This document shows positions 47,544 to 58,181 of a stretch of 64,000 nucleotides of DNA, in pieces. The translations under genes and the position numbers were made by a program. Position 1 is the stretch's first letter. The number at the start of each line of letters is the position of its first letter. Origin of the DNA: Ruegeria sp. A3M17 (GTDB taxonomy: Bacteria; Pseudomonadota; Alphaproteobacteria; Rhodobacterales; Rhodobacteraceae); contig NZ_QOCF01000028.1 in NCBI RefSeq assembly GCF_003318255.1, positions 62,001 to 126,000 on the forward strand. Reading direction: 5' to 3'. The notes under the pieces are model-generated. The model saw nothing but the letters and a program-made list of their open reading frames with translations. It was not told the DNA's origin and did not search any database.

Positions 47544-47976
47544 ACGTGGGTCGAACGATCAGTTGTGGTCGGCCGTCCGAGGTATGCCGCGTGGATCGAC
47601 CATCCCAGCCAATCTCACCGGTCACGCGTTGCCGATAGGCCGAGAAGCTGTCGAACTGAACGACATCCACGGGTGTTTCAAAGTGTAAGGTAACGCGCCG
47701 ATGCGACCCGTCACCCAACAGGGTCATACCACGGATTTCCGCCTTGAATGGCTGACCCAGATAAAGCCCTTCAACCCGGTCACCAACACGCAAATGCATG
47801 CGATTTCCGGCCATTGCGTGCAACGTATTCCAATCGCGCACCCCATGTTGATGCGCCAACAATTCCAGCGATTCACTATGCGAGAGCGTGACCCCTGCAC
47901 CGCGCAGCCTGTCGCGCAATCGCTTCGCCTGCGCTTTTAGCTCCTCAAGCGGAGCAATACTATTTGAACGTGTCAT
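47542..47976 (-). CDS. glyoxalase-superfamily (Glyoxalase_8-like) protein
   Basis: A 144-residue cytoplasmic protein. The N-terminal half, LEELKAQAKRLRDRLRGAGV and ESLELLAHQHGVRDWNTLHA, matches a helical module widely annotated as glyoxalase-superfamily/Glyoxalase_8. The C-terminal half is beta-rich (RVGDRVEGLYLGQPFKAEI, RRVTLHFETPVDVVQFD). No metal-binding VOC pattern is visible, so enzymatic activity is doubtful. Its stop overlaps the T run of the facing terminator. Confidence 0.7.
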   Translation of the reverse strand: MTRSNSIAPLEELKAQAKRLRDRLRGAGVTLSHSESLELLAHQHGVRDWNTLHAMAGNRMHLRVGDRVEGLYLGQPFKAEIRGMTLLGDGSHRRVTLHFETPVDVVQFDSFSAYRQRVTGEIGWDGRSTRHTSDGRPQLIVRPT

Positions 47977-48154
47977 TTCTTGCCTCGTTTCCTTAAACGG
48001 GCGCCAAGTCAGGACGGGGTTCGCATTGCCATCCGCGCGCCAGGAAAGGGCAACAGATGTTCATCAACCGGGTTTCACCAATGCCAAATGGCTGCGAACG
48101 GCAGGGGACCCAAACCTGACGGCAACATTTCGCACTGGCAGATGTGTCTGTCAA

Positions 48155-49048
48155 TCAGGCTCTGGTACTTTTTAACTCGCTGTCCGGTTCCAGATGGATG
48201 ACAAAGACTGACCCCGGAAACTTCTTGTTCAGGGCCGCCTCGATATCGTCGCAGATGTCATGCGCGGCCGCGACCGACGTGGCACCGTCGACGACAAGGT
48301 GAAACTCAACAAAAATCATGTTGGCTGACCTGCGACCGCGCAGATCATGATACTCCAACGCCGGGCCCAAATTGGCTTCGATTGTTTCGCGCACAGACGT
48401 CAATTCCCCATCGACCAGCGAAGCATCCATCAACCCGTCGACAGAGCTGCGGATGACCTTCCACCCCTCCCACAGAATATTGACGGCCACCAGAATCGCG
48501 ATAATGGGATCAAGGATCAACCAACCTGTCGCCATCGCAATAAGCAACCCGACAACAACACCGACCGAGGTCATAAGGTCGGTCAATATGTGCTTTCCGC
48601 TTGCCTCTAACGCTGGTGAGGATTCTCGTCGCCCAACCCGCAACAGCAAATACGCCCAGATACCATTCAGGCACGTCGCACCCACATTTATGGCAATGCC
48701 CAGGAACGGTTCCCCGGCCAGATGCGGATCAGGCAATGCGAAAACAGCTTCACGAATGATCAGCAGCGCCGCCAGAACAATCAGCGTCCCTTCGACCACA
48801 GCCGACAAGTACTCGGCCTTCTTATGCCCGAACGGGTGCTTTTTGTCCGGCGGCATGCCTGAAATGCGCACCGCGAAAAACGCAAGCAGGGCGGCCGCCA
48901 CATTCACCACTGATTCCAGGGCATCCGATAGCAGAGCCACCGAACCAGTCACCCACCAGGCCAGAAGTTTCAGCAGCAAAACCGCCACTGAAACCGGAAT
49001 GGCCCACGCCGCGAATGTCTGTGTGATCTGCCTGCTTTCCTGCTTCAT
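48155..49048 (-). CDS. cation diffusion facilitator (CDF) transporter
   Basis: Inner-membrane divalent-cation exporter of 297 residues with six predicted spans and a C-terminal cytoplasmic metallochaperone-like domain (about 210-297; IFVEFHLVVDGATSVAAAHD). His153 and Asp157 (SGKHILTDLM) match half of the FieF transport site. The other half, normally DxxxD, reads SDALESVVN (Asp42, Ser46), so the second aspartate is a serine. His71 and His75 of KKHPFGHKKAEY are kept. The metal could be Fe, Zn, Co or Mn. It stands alone; the 178 bp between it and the glyoxalase-like gene show nothing I can name. Confidence 0.88.
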   Translation of the reverse strand: MKQESRQITQTFAAWAIPVSVAVLLLKLLAWWVTGSVALLSDALESVVNVAAALLAFFAVRISGMPPDKKHPFGHKKAEYLSAVVEGTLIVLAALLIIREAVFALPDPHLAGEPFLGIAINVGATCLNGIWAYLLLRVGRRESSPALEASGKHILTDLMTSVGVVVGLLIAMATGWLILDPIIAILVAVNILWEGWKVIRSSVDGLMDASLVDGELTSVRETIEANLGPALEYHDLRGRRSANMIFVEFHLVVDGATSVAAAHDICDDIEAALNKKFPGSVFVIHLEPDSELKSTRA

Positions 49049-49099
49049 GGAGTCTCACTATCACAGGATGCAGCAGCGCAAAGTCTGTTTTTGACGTGA

Positions 49100-49951
49100 C
49101 TATGCGTCGGCCTGAGCGGCCTCAAATGCCAGCATTGCGCGTTTGACCGGCAGGCCCCAGTGATAGCCACCAAGTCCGCCGGATTTGCGCAGCGCCCGGT
49201 GGCAAGGGATCAGCCAGCTGACCGGGTTGCGACCAACCGCGGTTCCTACGGCACGCACGGCTTGTGGCGATCCCACACGCTGTGCGATCTCGGAATAGGT
49301 GGTGACCTGGCCTGACGGGATGTGCATCAGCGCCTCCCAAACCTTGATTTGCAAAGGCGAGCCAATGAGGTACAGCGGCGTAGGTTCCAGCCGGTCGCTT
49401 GCCGCGCCAAAAGCACTTAGAACCCAAGGGCGCAGGCGCATCGGATCTTCGATGAATTCGGCCTTGGGCCACCGCGAGATCATATCCTCCATCGCGTTCT
49501 CTTCGCCGGTTTCAGCACCAAAAGCCATGCCGCAAATGCCCTTGTCGGTTCCCATCACCAGTGCCGGGCCAAATGGGCATTCGAACCAGCCCCAATAGAT
49601 GGTCAGCCCGATGCCTCTGCGTGCGTATTCGCCGGGGCTCATGGACTCCCATTTCAGGAACAGATCGTGCAGGCGTCCACTGCCGGACAGGCCGACGTTA
49701 TGCGCGGTTTCCAACGTGGTGAACCGTTCCCGCAACAATGTCTTGGCGTGGCCCAGCGTCAGATATTGCTGGTAGCGTTTCGGCGACACCCCGGTCCAAC
49801 GCGAGAACAGGCGCTGGAAATGCGCCGGGCTCATATCCATCTGGCGGGCTAGCTCTTCCAGGCTCAGGCCCTCGCCGCCCTGATCAATCAGGTCGATCGC
49901 GCGGCGCATGACGTTGTAGTGGTATCCGCTTTCCGGTGTCTGGACGTTCAT
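49100..49951 (-). CDS. Ada-like AraC regulator/O6-methylguanine methyltransferase
   Basis: DNA repair and regulatory protein of 283 residues. An AraC-type HTH (about 10-110; LARQMDMSPAHFQRLFSRWT, HNVGLSGSGRLHDLF) is fused to the MGMT domain with the acceptor cysteine in SWLIPCHRALRKSGGLGGY and VTTYSEIAQRVGSP. The N-terminal phosphotriester-sensing zinc domain of enteric Ada is missing, so it cannot be activated by methyl phosphotriesters in the usual way. The start at 49951 gives MNVQTPESGYHYNVM. It is divergent from nth, 118 bp away, joining two DNA repair genes. Confidence 0.92.
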   Translation of the reverse strand: MNVQTPESGYHYNVMRRAIDLIDQGGEGLSLEELARQMDMSPAHFQRLFSRWTGVSPKRYQQYLTLGHAKTLLRERFTTLETAHNVGLSGSGRLHDLFLKWESMSPGEYARRGIGLTIYWGWFECPFGPALVMGTDKGICGMAFGAETGEENAMEDMISRWPKAEFIEDPMRLRPWVLSAFGAASDRLEPTPLYLIGSPLQIKVWEALMHIPSGQVTTYSEIAQRVGSPQAVRAVGTAVGRNPVSWLIPCHRALRKSGGLGGYHWGLPVKRAMLAFEAAQADA

Positions 49952-50069
49952 GGCTATTACCTCATTGTCTTGACCAAACCATAGCGCGCAGGTTACGCCC
50001 TCGCGACCCGGAACTTGCGCATTGGCTTTGGACTTGTATCGACGCGCCCCGAACGGCATTAAGACGCGG

Positions 50070-50714
50070 ATGGCAAAACAACTCGGATATCACCGGATCC
50101 GCGAGATCTTTACGCGCTTTCAGGAAGCTGACCCCGAACCCAAGGGCGAGCTTGAGCATGTCAACGTCTATACTCTGGTGGTCGCCGTGGCCCTGTCTGC
50201 ACAAGCCACCGATGTCGGTGTGAACAAAGCCACCCGCGCGTTGTTCAAGATCGCCGACACGCCGCAAAAGATGCTGGATCTGGGCGAAGAAGGTCTGATC
50301 GAGCATATCAAAACCATTGGCCTGTTTCGGCAAAAGGCGAAGAACGTCATCAAGCTCAGCCGTATTCTGGTCGACGACTATGGCGGCGAGGTGCCCAATT
50401 CCCGCGCAGCTCTGCAATCACTGCCGGGTGTGGGCCGCAAGACGGCAAATGTGGTGTTGAACATGTGGTGGCGGTATCCGGCGCAAGCAGTCGACACGCA
50501 TATCTTCCGTGTTGGCAATCGCACAGGCATTTGCCCCGGCAAGAATGTGGACGCCGTCGAACGCGCCATCGAAGACAATATCCCGACCGACTTTCAGCTG
50601 CATGCGCATCACTGGCTGATCCTGCATGGCCGCTATCATTGCAAGGCGCGCAAGCCCATGTGCGGCACCTGCATCATCCGCGATCTCTGCGAATTTGAGG
50701 ACAAGAACCTATGA
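50070..50714 (+). CDS. nth: endonuclease III (DNA glycosylase/AP lyase)
   Basis: Base-excision repair enzyme for oxidised pyrimidines, 214 residues. It has the HhH motif LPGVGRKTANVVL with the catalytic lysine, the aspartate in AVDTHIFRVGNRTG and a 4Fe-4S loop C-x6-C-x2-C-x5-C (YHCKARKPMCGTCIIRDLCE). The start ATG at 50070 (MAKQLGYHRIREIF) is the family N-terminus; in-frame codons upstream lack homology. The next gene overlaps by four bases. Confidence 0.96.
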   Translation: MAKQLGYHRIREIFTRFQEADPEPKGELEHVNVYTLVVAVALSAQATDVGVNKATRALFKIADTPQKMLDLGEEGLIEHIKTIGLFRQKAKNVIKLSRILVDDYGGEVPNSRAALQSLPGVGRKTANVVLNMWWRYPAQAVDTHIFRVGNRTGICPGKNVDAVERAIEDNIPTDFQLHAHHWLILHGRYHCKARKPMCGTCIIRDLCEFEDKNL

Positions 50715-51700
50715 AAACCTACCAACTGACCGGCATCGGAAATGCTGTTGTGGACGTGATTTCCCAGGCCGACGACAGTTTCCTGGAGCTGATGGGCATC
50801 GAAAAAGGCATCATGCAACTGATCGAACAGGAGCGTGGTGAAGTCCTATATGCCTCGATGGAAGGCCGAGTACAGACGCCGGGTGGTTCGGTTGCCAACA
50901 CCATCGCTGGCGCAGGTGCGCTAGGGCTTGATTCAGCGTTTATCGGGCGGGTTCATGATGACGCTCTGGGCCGGTTCTACGCGGACGCAATGAATGAAGA
51001 TGGCGTTGATTTCGTGAACGCTCCGGTGCCGGGGGGCGAGCTGCCAACTTCGCGCTCGATGATCTTTGTCTCGCCCGATGGGGAACGGTCGATGAATACC
51101 TATCTGGGGATTTCCTCGGAACTGTCGTCGCAGGACGTATCGGATGACGTCGCAGGCAACAGCCAGATCATGTTCCTTGAGGGCTATTTGTTCGACAAGG
51201 AAAAGGGAAAGGCCGCGTTTCTTGAGGCCGCGCGCGCGTGCCACAAAGGTGGCGGCAAGGCGGGTATCGCCATTTCCGACCCCTTCTGTGTGGAACGCCA
51301 CCGTGTCGATTTCCTGCTGCTGATCGAAAACGAACTTGATTTCGTCATCGGCAACGAGGCCGAGATCAAATCCCTGTTCGAAACCGACGATCTGGAAGAG
51401 GCGCTGGCCAAAACCGCCGCGATCTGCTCGCTTGTCGTATGCACCCGCTCCGGCGACGGCGTGACTGTCCTAAGCGAGGGGCAGCGCGTCGACGTACCAG
51501 TCGAGAAAGTCGTGCCCGTGGACGCAACCGGTGCGGGCGATCAGTTTGCCGCCGGCTTCCTGTTTGGCATGGCCACAGGCCGCGATCACGAAACCTGCGC
51601 CAAGATCGGCAATATCTGCGCCCGCGAGGTCATCAGCCACATCGGCCCGCGCCCCGAGGCGAACATGCAGGAACTGCTGCGCGCCGAAGGGTTGCTGTAA
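50711..51700 (+). CDS. PfkB-family carbohydrate kinase (adenosine kinase-like)
   Basis: Sugar or nucleoside kinase of 329 residues. Marks are YQLTGIGNAVVDVI, the first PfkB signature GGSVANTIAGAGALGLDSAF, and the second, VVPVDATGAGDQFAAGFLFG with the catalytic Asp in GAGD. The sequence style fits the adenosine kinase group found beside nth in alphaproteobacteria, with no purine-specific proof. It overlaps nth by four bases. A DUF547 gene converges with it, eight bases away. Confidence 0.88.
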   Translation: MKTYQLTGIGNAVVDVISQADDSFLELMGIEKGIMQLIEQERGEVLYASMEGRVQTPGGSVANTIAGAGALGLDSAFIGRVHDDALGRFYADAMNEDGVDFVNAPVPGGELPTSRSMIFVSPDGERSMNTYLGISSELSSQDVSDDVAGNSQIMFLEGYLFDKEKGKAAFLEAARACHKGGGKAGIAISDPFCVERHRVDFLLLIENELDFVIGNEAEIKSLFETDDLEEALAKTAAICSLVVCTRSGDGVTVLSEGQRVDVPVEKVVPVDATGAGDQFAAGFLFGMATGRDHETCAKIGNICAREVISHIGPRPEANMQELLRAEGLL

Positions 51701-51708
51701 TCCGCTGA

Positions 51709-52548
51709 TTAAGATCCAGCCGCCGCGTCGTTCAAGGCCCAGTCATACTGATACGCTTTGACACGCGGCGTCTGCTGAAGACGGGCGCGCAGCTCGGGTT
51801 CAGCTGCTGTCGCGATATAGGCCAGCACGGATTTTTCATTCGGTCCGAAATCCTCGCGGAACCAGATAAAGATCTTTGACAGGATCAATCCGCCACGCGC
51901 GTCGAACTGCACGCCGCGCGGGTCGTTGATATAGGCGTGTTCGGCGGCGGCGAAATCTCGCTCTAATGTCTCGGCCTGCCAGGCGCGGTCCATCAGGTTG
52001 GGGCAGCCCACAGCAGCACAGTTCAGCGCATAGTGGATGCGCGGTTCACCGAATGTGGGCCGGATGATGCGGTGTTCAATGTCATTGAGGGTCAACTCCT
52101 GCCCGGCCACCTGCGCCAGAGGATGATTCCACGGCCCAATCGAAAATCGCCCGTTTTTGATGTCACGGATCGAAGCGACGGGATAGTTTTCAAGAACCAC
52201 ATCCACCGTCAGTGCATTGTACAGATTGATCCAATAGGCCAGTTGCTGATCACGTGTCAGCCGCGCAGGGTCAACGGCTTGCAGATCGACCAGATATTCG
52301 TCCAGGTGCGCCCGGTCTGCCTGTGTCACCTGTCCATAAGTTACCCGGTTCACGCCCTTCCCGTCGGTGACGACATAGCGGTGCAGAAAGGCGGTCCAGT
52401 CGCGGTGATCGACCTTTTCGCCCGGCGGGGACGCAAATCTGGTCAGGGTCTGCCCCGGCAATGCCTCGGGGGCGGGCAAAGCCAGACGCTCGACACTTGC
52501 GCATGCGGTCAAAACCGGAAGCAACAGCAGGATCAAGAGTTTTCTCAT
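51709..52548 (-). CDS. DUF547 lipoprotein
   Basis: A 279-residue protein with lipobox LPVLTACASVER (Cys lipidation near residue 14) and the DUF547 core: QLAYWINLYNALTVDVVLE, PVASIRDIKNG, LTLNDIEHRIIRPTFGEPR and IHYALNCAAVGCPNL. The DUF547 fold has a papain-like Cys-His arrangement (here the NCAAVGCP cysteines), but activity is unproven. Its start overlaps the end of the upstream radical SAM gene by four bases, making a two-gene operon. Confidence 0.88.
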   Translation of the reverse strand: MRKLLILLLLPVLTACASVERLALPAPEALPGQTLTRFASPPGEKVDHRDWTAFLHRYVVTDGKGVNRVTYGQVTQADRAHLDEYLVDLQAVDPARLTRDQQLAYWINLYNALTVDVVLENYPVASIRDIKNGRFSIGPWNHPLAQVAGQELTLNDIEHRIIRPTFGEPRIHYALNCAAVGCPNLMDRAWQAETLERDFAAAEHAYINDPRGVQFDARGGLILSKIFIWFREDFGPNEKSVLAYIATAAEPELRARLQQTPRVKAYQYDWALNDAAAGS

Positions 52549-53918
52549 GATACGTCCTTTTGGTTCCGGCGCATGGCCCGCATCTGCCCCTTGAGCCGCT
52601 TGAGCGGGGCCAGACCCGGATCGCACAGGTCCGGCAGATCGGGTCCAGCGGACAGATGGGGGACGGCAGCATTCCACCAGCTTGGGCCAGAATCTCCGTC
52701 GACTTGGTCCGGTGCGGCCAGATGCATGTCACGCTGCGCGTTGTGAACGCACATGGACAGTGGCCCGTTCGCGGTTGCGACCATAAAGACGCAAGAGGCA
52801 CAGCGATCATCCTCCAACGCGTCGGCGGCCATGAAGTTATGAATGAACACCGATTGCCGACGGACAGGTCCCCGCAATAAACCTCGGCCCAAACGCAGCA
52901 CGCATCTCAGCAGATGCAAGCCCGCCCGCAACGCTAAAAACGGGTTGCGCCGCGCCATACGCCGGACGCTGTCACGGGTGTCGATATGGCCGTCGGTTGA
53001 TTGGTCGGCCCGGCTTAGCGCGGCAATCACTTTCTGAGTCAGGCGTTTGGTGGACAGAATCGAAACCGCGCGCCCGCCGGCAGTAACAACACTTGCATAG
53101 CGATTGCATTTCGAATGCCCAACGGCTGCCGTGTCGAAATGCAGGGGCGTTTCATATCCGACCTCGATGGCACGCATGACACTTTCCTGCGTGATCGCGT
53201 CGGGACGTTCGCGCAACACCCCGCGCCCGGTATCGGCTTGCATCTGGAAGGACACAAAGGCGACCTCGGGGCGGTCTCGCATGAACCGTGCCAGCGCAGA
53301 CAGTTCAGCAATATTGCCGCCGAAGACCGTCGTGTTGAACAACACCCGCAGGCCCAGTCCGCGCGTGTGGCGGATATAGGCGCGGCGCACCACATTTAAC
53401 TCAGTCTCGCTGTTGAACCCCTTGCGCTCTTGCGTCATGTCGACGTGAAAGGCCGCGTCATCCAACCCCGCCGCCGCAAGCCGTGTCAGAAACGCCCGGC
53501 TGGCGCGAATGCCGTTGGTCATCAGGCACGACCGCATGCCCAGACGGCGAATCTCGCGGCACAGTGCTTCAAGGTCTTCCACCTTGCGCAGGGTCGGATC
53601 GCCGCCTGTCAGCTGGATCGACACACCAGGGCCATAATGGCTGTGGATTGTGGCAAGGCGCGCAAACAGAACCGACAGCGGTGGGTCATAGGTCATCTCG
53701 GCCCGGTCCGAGAGGTAACACAGTGTGCAATCCAGATTGCAGCGTTGCGTGACCTCAAGCGCGACGCAGGCGATGGGGTAGAACCGGCCTGCCGTCTGCC
53801 CTGCGCCATATTCCCCGCACCCTTGCAGGCCGCCGCGCAAAGGCCCGCGACGGTCGGTGCCGGTGAACTTGCGCCCGGCGGGCGCGATGGTCGATAGGAG
53901 TGACGCAGTATCTTTCAT
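52545..53918 (-). CDS. radical SAM protein with C-terminal cysteine-rich segment
   Basis: Radical SAM enzyme of 457 residues. The cluster motif is CNLDCTLC (C-x3-C-x2-C, about residues 60-67), with the SAM-binding GGDPTLR after the second strand. The C-terminal region carries CASCVFMV and MCVHNAQRD, which may hold an auxiliary cluster. The sequence TQRCNLDCTLCYLSDRAEM is not one I can assign to a named subfamily. It is coupled to a DUF547 lipoprotein by a four-base overlap. The target may be a lipid or a small peptide, but no such gene is in sight. Confidence 0.82.
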   Translation of the reverse strand: MKDTASLLSTIAPAGRKFTGTDRRGPLRGGLQGCGEYGAGQTAGRFYPIACVALEVTQRCNLDCTLCYLSDRAEMTYDPPLSVLFARLATIHSHYGPGVSIQLTGGDPTLRKVEDLEALCREIRRLGMRSCLMTNGIRASRAFLTRLAAAGLDDAAFHVDMTQERKGFNSETELNVVRRAYIRHTRGLGLRVLFNTTVFGGNIAELSALARFMRDRPEVAFVSFQMQADTGRGVLRERPDAITQESVMRAIEVGYETPLHFDTAAVGHSKCNRYASVVTAGGRAVSILSTKRLTQKVIAALSRADQSTDGHIDTRDSVRRMARRNPFLALRAGLHLLRCVLRLGRGLLRGPVRRQSVFIHNFMAADALEDDRCASCVFMVATANGPLSMCVHNAQRDMHLAAPDQVDGDSGPSWWNAAVPHLSAGPDLPDLCDPGLAPLKRLKGQMRAMRRNQKDVS

Positions 53919-54112
53919 ACCTGCGAAGCTAGACAGGTCGAGTGCACCCGACCACGCCCCCTCACGCCAACGTGCGGGACGGTGATTGAACTAACCGCAC
54001 CATCCCCCGGTTTGTTTCAATGGAAAGGTGGCAGGGGCTGCATTCTGGTTTGCACCGCGCCCCAGCCCATGCGCGCGATACTTGGACCAGATGGCCTTAT
54101 TTACATGCCGCT

Positions 54113-54598
54113 TTATGTCAGGTGATCGGCAAAGGCGGCAATCACCTGCTGATACACCTCACGTTTGAACGGCACGATCTCGTCGATCAGCTTACTTGGC
54201 TCCTGCCATTTCCAGCGGGTGAATTCCGGATGTTTTGTCTGAATGTCGATCTGGTCGTCCCGGCCGGTAAATCGCAGCAGGTACCATTTCTGCTCTTGCC
54301 CGCGATAGCGGCCTTTCCAGATTTTGGGCACGATGTCGTGGGGCAGATCATACGGCAACCAACCATCCGTCTCGGCCACGATCTCGACCAGATCCGAGGT
54401 CACGCCGGTTTCTTCCCACAGCTCACGCAGGGCCGCATCCCGTGGATCTTCGCCCTTGTCCACGCCGCCCTGAGGCATTTGCCATGCCTCCTTGTGGCGA
54501 TCATTGCGCTGACCGACGAAAATCCTGCCCTCGGCATTCATCAGCATAAGCCCCACGCAGGGGCGATAGGGCAGTTTGGCGATCTCTTCGGGGGTCAT
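54113..54598 (-). CDS. rppH: RNA pyrophosphohydrolase (Nudix)
   Basis: Removes pyrophosphate from the 5' end of mRNA or cleaves dinucleoside polyphosphates. The 161-residue protein starts [20 protein letters not shown], with [20 protein letters not shown] and the Nudix box completed by LWEETG, and [19 protein letters not shown]. The ATG at 54598 has GAGG six bases upstream and the family N-terminus. The 194 bp downstream up to the radical SAM gene show no other element. Confidence 0.93.
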   Translation of the reverse strand: MTPEEIAKLPYRPCVGLMLMNAEGRIFVGQRNDRHKEAWQMPQGGVDKGEDPRDAALRELWEETGVTSDLVEIVAETDGWLPYDLPHDIVPKIWKGRYRGQEQKWYLLRFTGRDDQIDIQTKHPEFTRWKWQEPSKLIDEIVPFKREVYQQVIAAFADHLT

Positions 54599-54685
54599 GT
54601 GCAGCCTCATAAACATGCTTTGCAGGTTCTGTAGCAAGCAGCGGAGTGAAGGCAAAGGGTGTGACGTTAGGTTTCGCGTGACAAC

Positions 54686-56763
<2,078 letters not shown>

Positions 56764-56789
56764 CGCTTTTGTCACAATTGCTCTGACGA

Positions 56790-56817
56790 AAGCCGCTTCG
56801 AAGGAGGCGGCTTTTTT
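56790..56817 (+). terminator. intrinsic terminator of fadH
   Basis: Stem AAGCCGC / GCGGCTT with a 10-base loop and a run of six T, 27 bp after the fadH stop. Confidence 0.85.
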
Positions 56818-56837
56818 CGTGCCACTTGACTCTATTG

Positions 56838-56857
56838 GTACTTAGGTACATATGTAC
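56838..56857. promoter_or_regulatory. three GTAC half-sites at exact 8-bp spacing over the start of the RHH gene
   Basis: GTAC occurs at 56838, 56846 and 56854, and the intervening tetramers are TTAG and ATAT. The last two make the palindrome GTACATATGTAC. They overlap the ribosome site (TTAGG) and the start codon of the ribbon-helix-helix gene, with TTGACT just upstream (56826). This is a fitting place for autorepression by an RHH dimer. Confidence 0.65.
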
Positions 56858-57112
56858 TTGATGAGTCAAAAAATTGAACGCACCCAAACCGGGATTCGAA
56901 TCGAAAAGCGTCTGCTGAAAGTCCTCAAGGGATTGGCAGAGTCACTAGACATGACCCTTGGCGATCTGATTGAGGGGATGGCCCTGCATAGCTTTGAGAA
57001 CAAGCCAGCGTTTTCCGAAGAAACGCTGGTGAAAATCAAGCAACTCAAAATTGTCTACGACCTCGACTGGACAGCCGATGACAGCCACCGTTTCAAGGAG
57101 GACGGAGAATGA
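56852..57112 (+). CDS. ribbon-helix-helix-like small DNA-binding protein
   Basis: An 86-residue protein whose middle (QTGIRIEKRLLKVLKGLAES and LDMTLGDLIEGMALHSFEN) reads as strand-helix-helix in the MetJ/Arc style, with GIRIEKRLL as the DNA-contacting strand. The C-terminal half (FSEETLVKIKQLKIVYDLDW) is helical and acidic. The start at 56852 has AGG upstream; an in-frame ATG at 56861 is possible. Its stop overlaps the next start by four bases. The pairing of a small RHH gene with a downstream partner is like a toxin-antitoxin pair in layout only. Confidence 0.68.
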   Translation: MYLMSQKIERTQTGIRIEKRLLKVLKGLAESLDMTLGDLIEGMALHSFENKPAFSEETLVKIKQLKIVYDLDWTADDSHRFKEDGE

Positions 57113-57486
57113 GCGCCGACATCACCAGCGCGTTTGAGGCACACGCCGTCGACAACACAACGTTCGGACATGCCGAACATGTACAGGTCGCATATGATCT
57201 GCTGCGCAAGTATGATTTCATCGATGCCGCAGCGAACTACGCCAAAGGAATCCGAACACTTGCGGCCAAGGCCGGCGCCCCGGATAAGTTCAACCTGACG
57301 ATCACCTACGCGTTCATGAGCCTGATCGCAGAGCGTCTTGCCAGCTCGCAAACCAGCGCTTTCGAGGCATTCGTTGCGGAAAACCCCGATTTGATGGCCA
57401 AGTCAGCCCTCAGCCAATGGTATCCACAAGAACGGCTGAATTCGGCGCTGGCGCGCCGCATTTTCCTATTGCCCGACGTGGCATAG
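57109..57486 (+). CDS. conserved hypothetical protein (FxHxxHVxxA type)
   Basis: A 125-residue helical protein of unknown function. The motif FGHAEHVQVAYDLLRKY (about 19-35) and AAKAGAPDKFNLTITYAFMS (about 52-71) recur in many bacterial hypothetical proteins, which I recognise by pattern but cannot name. Two histidines in FGHAEH could bind a metal. It overlaps the RHH-like gene by four bases and converges with the DUF4399 gene, 27 bp away. Confidence 0.65.
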   Translation: MSADITSAFEAHAVDNTTFGHAEHVQVAYDLLRKYDFIDAAANYAKGIRTLAAKAGAPDKFNLTITYAFMSLIAERLASSQTSAFEAFVAENPDLMAKSALSQWYPQERLNSALARRIFLLPDVA

Positions 57487-57512
57487 TTGCCTGTGCCGTG
57501 AAGGCACGTCGG

Positions 57513-57953
57513 TTACTCGACCGTAATCGTGATCACCTGGGACACAATAGGCGGGGAGTGTGGCACATGCCCGGCGTCGCCCAGCACCAATTGCAGCGTG
57601 TGCGCTCCAGGGGCCAATTCCGTAGTCACCTCGGTCTGTCCCCCACCAAAATGTAGATGGTTGTCGTCCGCAGGCAAACCATAAGCCAGCTCGTCCACAC
57701 CGTCCTCGCCCTCACCAATCGGCGGGCGGTCGATCAGCAAGTGGTGGTGACCGGTGTTTTCCGCCTCGGTTCCAGCGGGGGCCACGCCCATCCCGCTTAA
57801 CCCAAAGACCACGGTCACCGGCGATGAAACCGTGTCGCCGTCCGACAGGTTTACAAAATAGACCCGTGCGTCCGGGTTCGACGGCGTCTCGCCACCAGCC
57901 CATGCGAAGGTCGCGGACAGACATATGGCTGCAATGGTATTAATGGCTTTCAT
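57513..57953 (-). CDS. periplasmic DUF4399 protein
   Basis: A 146-residue exported protein: signal peptide INTIAAICLSATFAWA, then RVYFVNLSDGDTVSSPVTVV, VFGLSGMGVAPAG and GHHHLLIDRPP, ending LGDAGHVPHSPPIVSQVITI. These are DUF4399 signatures. The histidine groups suggest metal (possibly copper) binding, without proof. The ATG at 57953 follows GGAG at five bases. The 227 bp to the divergent LysR gene contain a palindrome described separately. Confidence 0.87.
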   Translation of the reverse strand: MKAINTIAAICLSATFAWAGGETPSNPDARVYFVNLSDGDTVSSPVTVVFGLSGMGVAPAGTEAENTGHHHLLIDRPPIGEGEDGVDELAYGLPADDNHLHFGGGQTEVTTELAPGAHTLQLVLGDAGHVPHSPPIVSQVITITVE

Positions 57954-58048
57954 GATCTCCTCCGTGGTCACAAATTTGCCATTGTCATCCTAGCATATCC
58001 GGCCGAAATCACCCAAAACCCTTGGCTTACAGGCTTTGTGGCCATCTA

Positions 58049-58064
58049 GGAAACCATCGTTTCC
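58049..58064. promoter_or_regulatory. palindrome GGAAAC-N4-GTTTCC upstream of the LysR gene
   Basis: GGAAACCATCGTTTCC has exact 6-bp arms, and a second GTTTCC follows at once (58068-58073). It is midway between the divergent DUF4399 and LysR genes. A LysR operator is possible, though the T-N11-A core is not evident. Confidence 0.5.
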
Positions 58065-58181
58065 GCGTTTCCCAATCGCAAACGATCCGAATTGAAACCC
58101 TGATATTATCCCATGTCCGCCCTGTTTCCGCCTAGATTGGACGTCAGGTTGGAAAAAAGAACTAAGACCTGGGGAATGAGA

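Noticed and set aside
56852-57486. Firm annotation as a toxin-antitoxin module
   Set aside because: The layout fits, but the 125-residue partner is not a recognised toxin family; kept as a hypothesis only.
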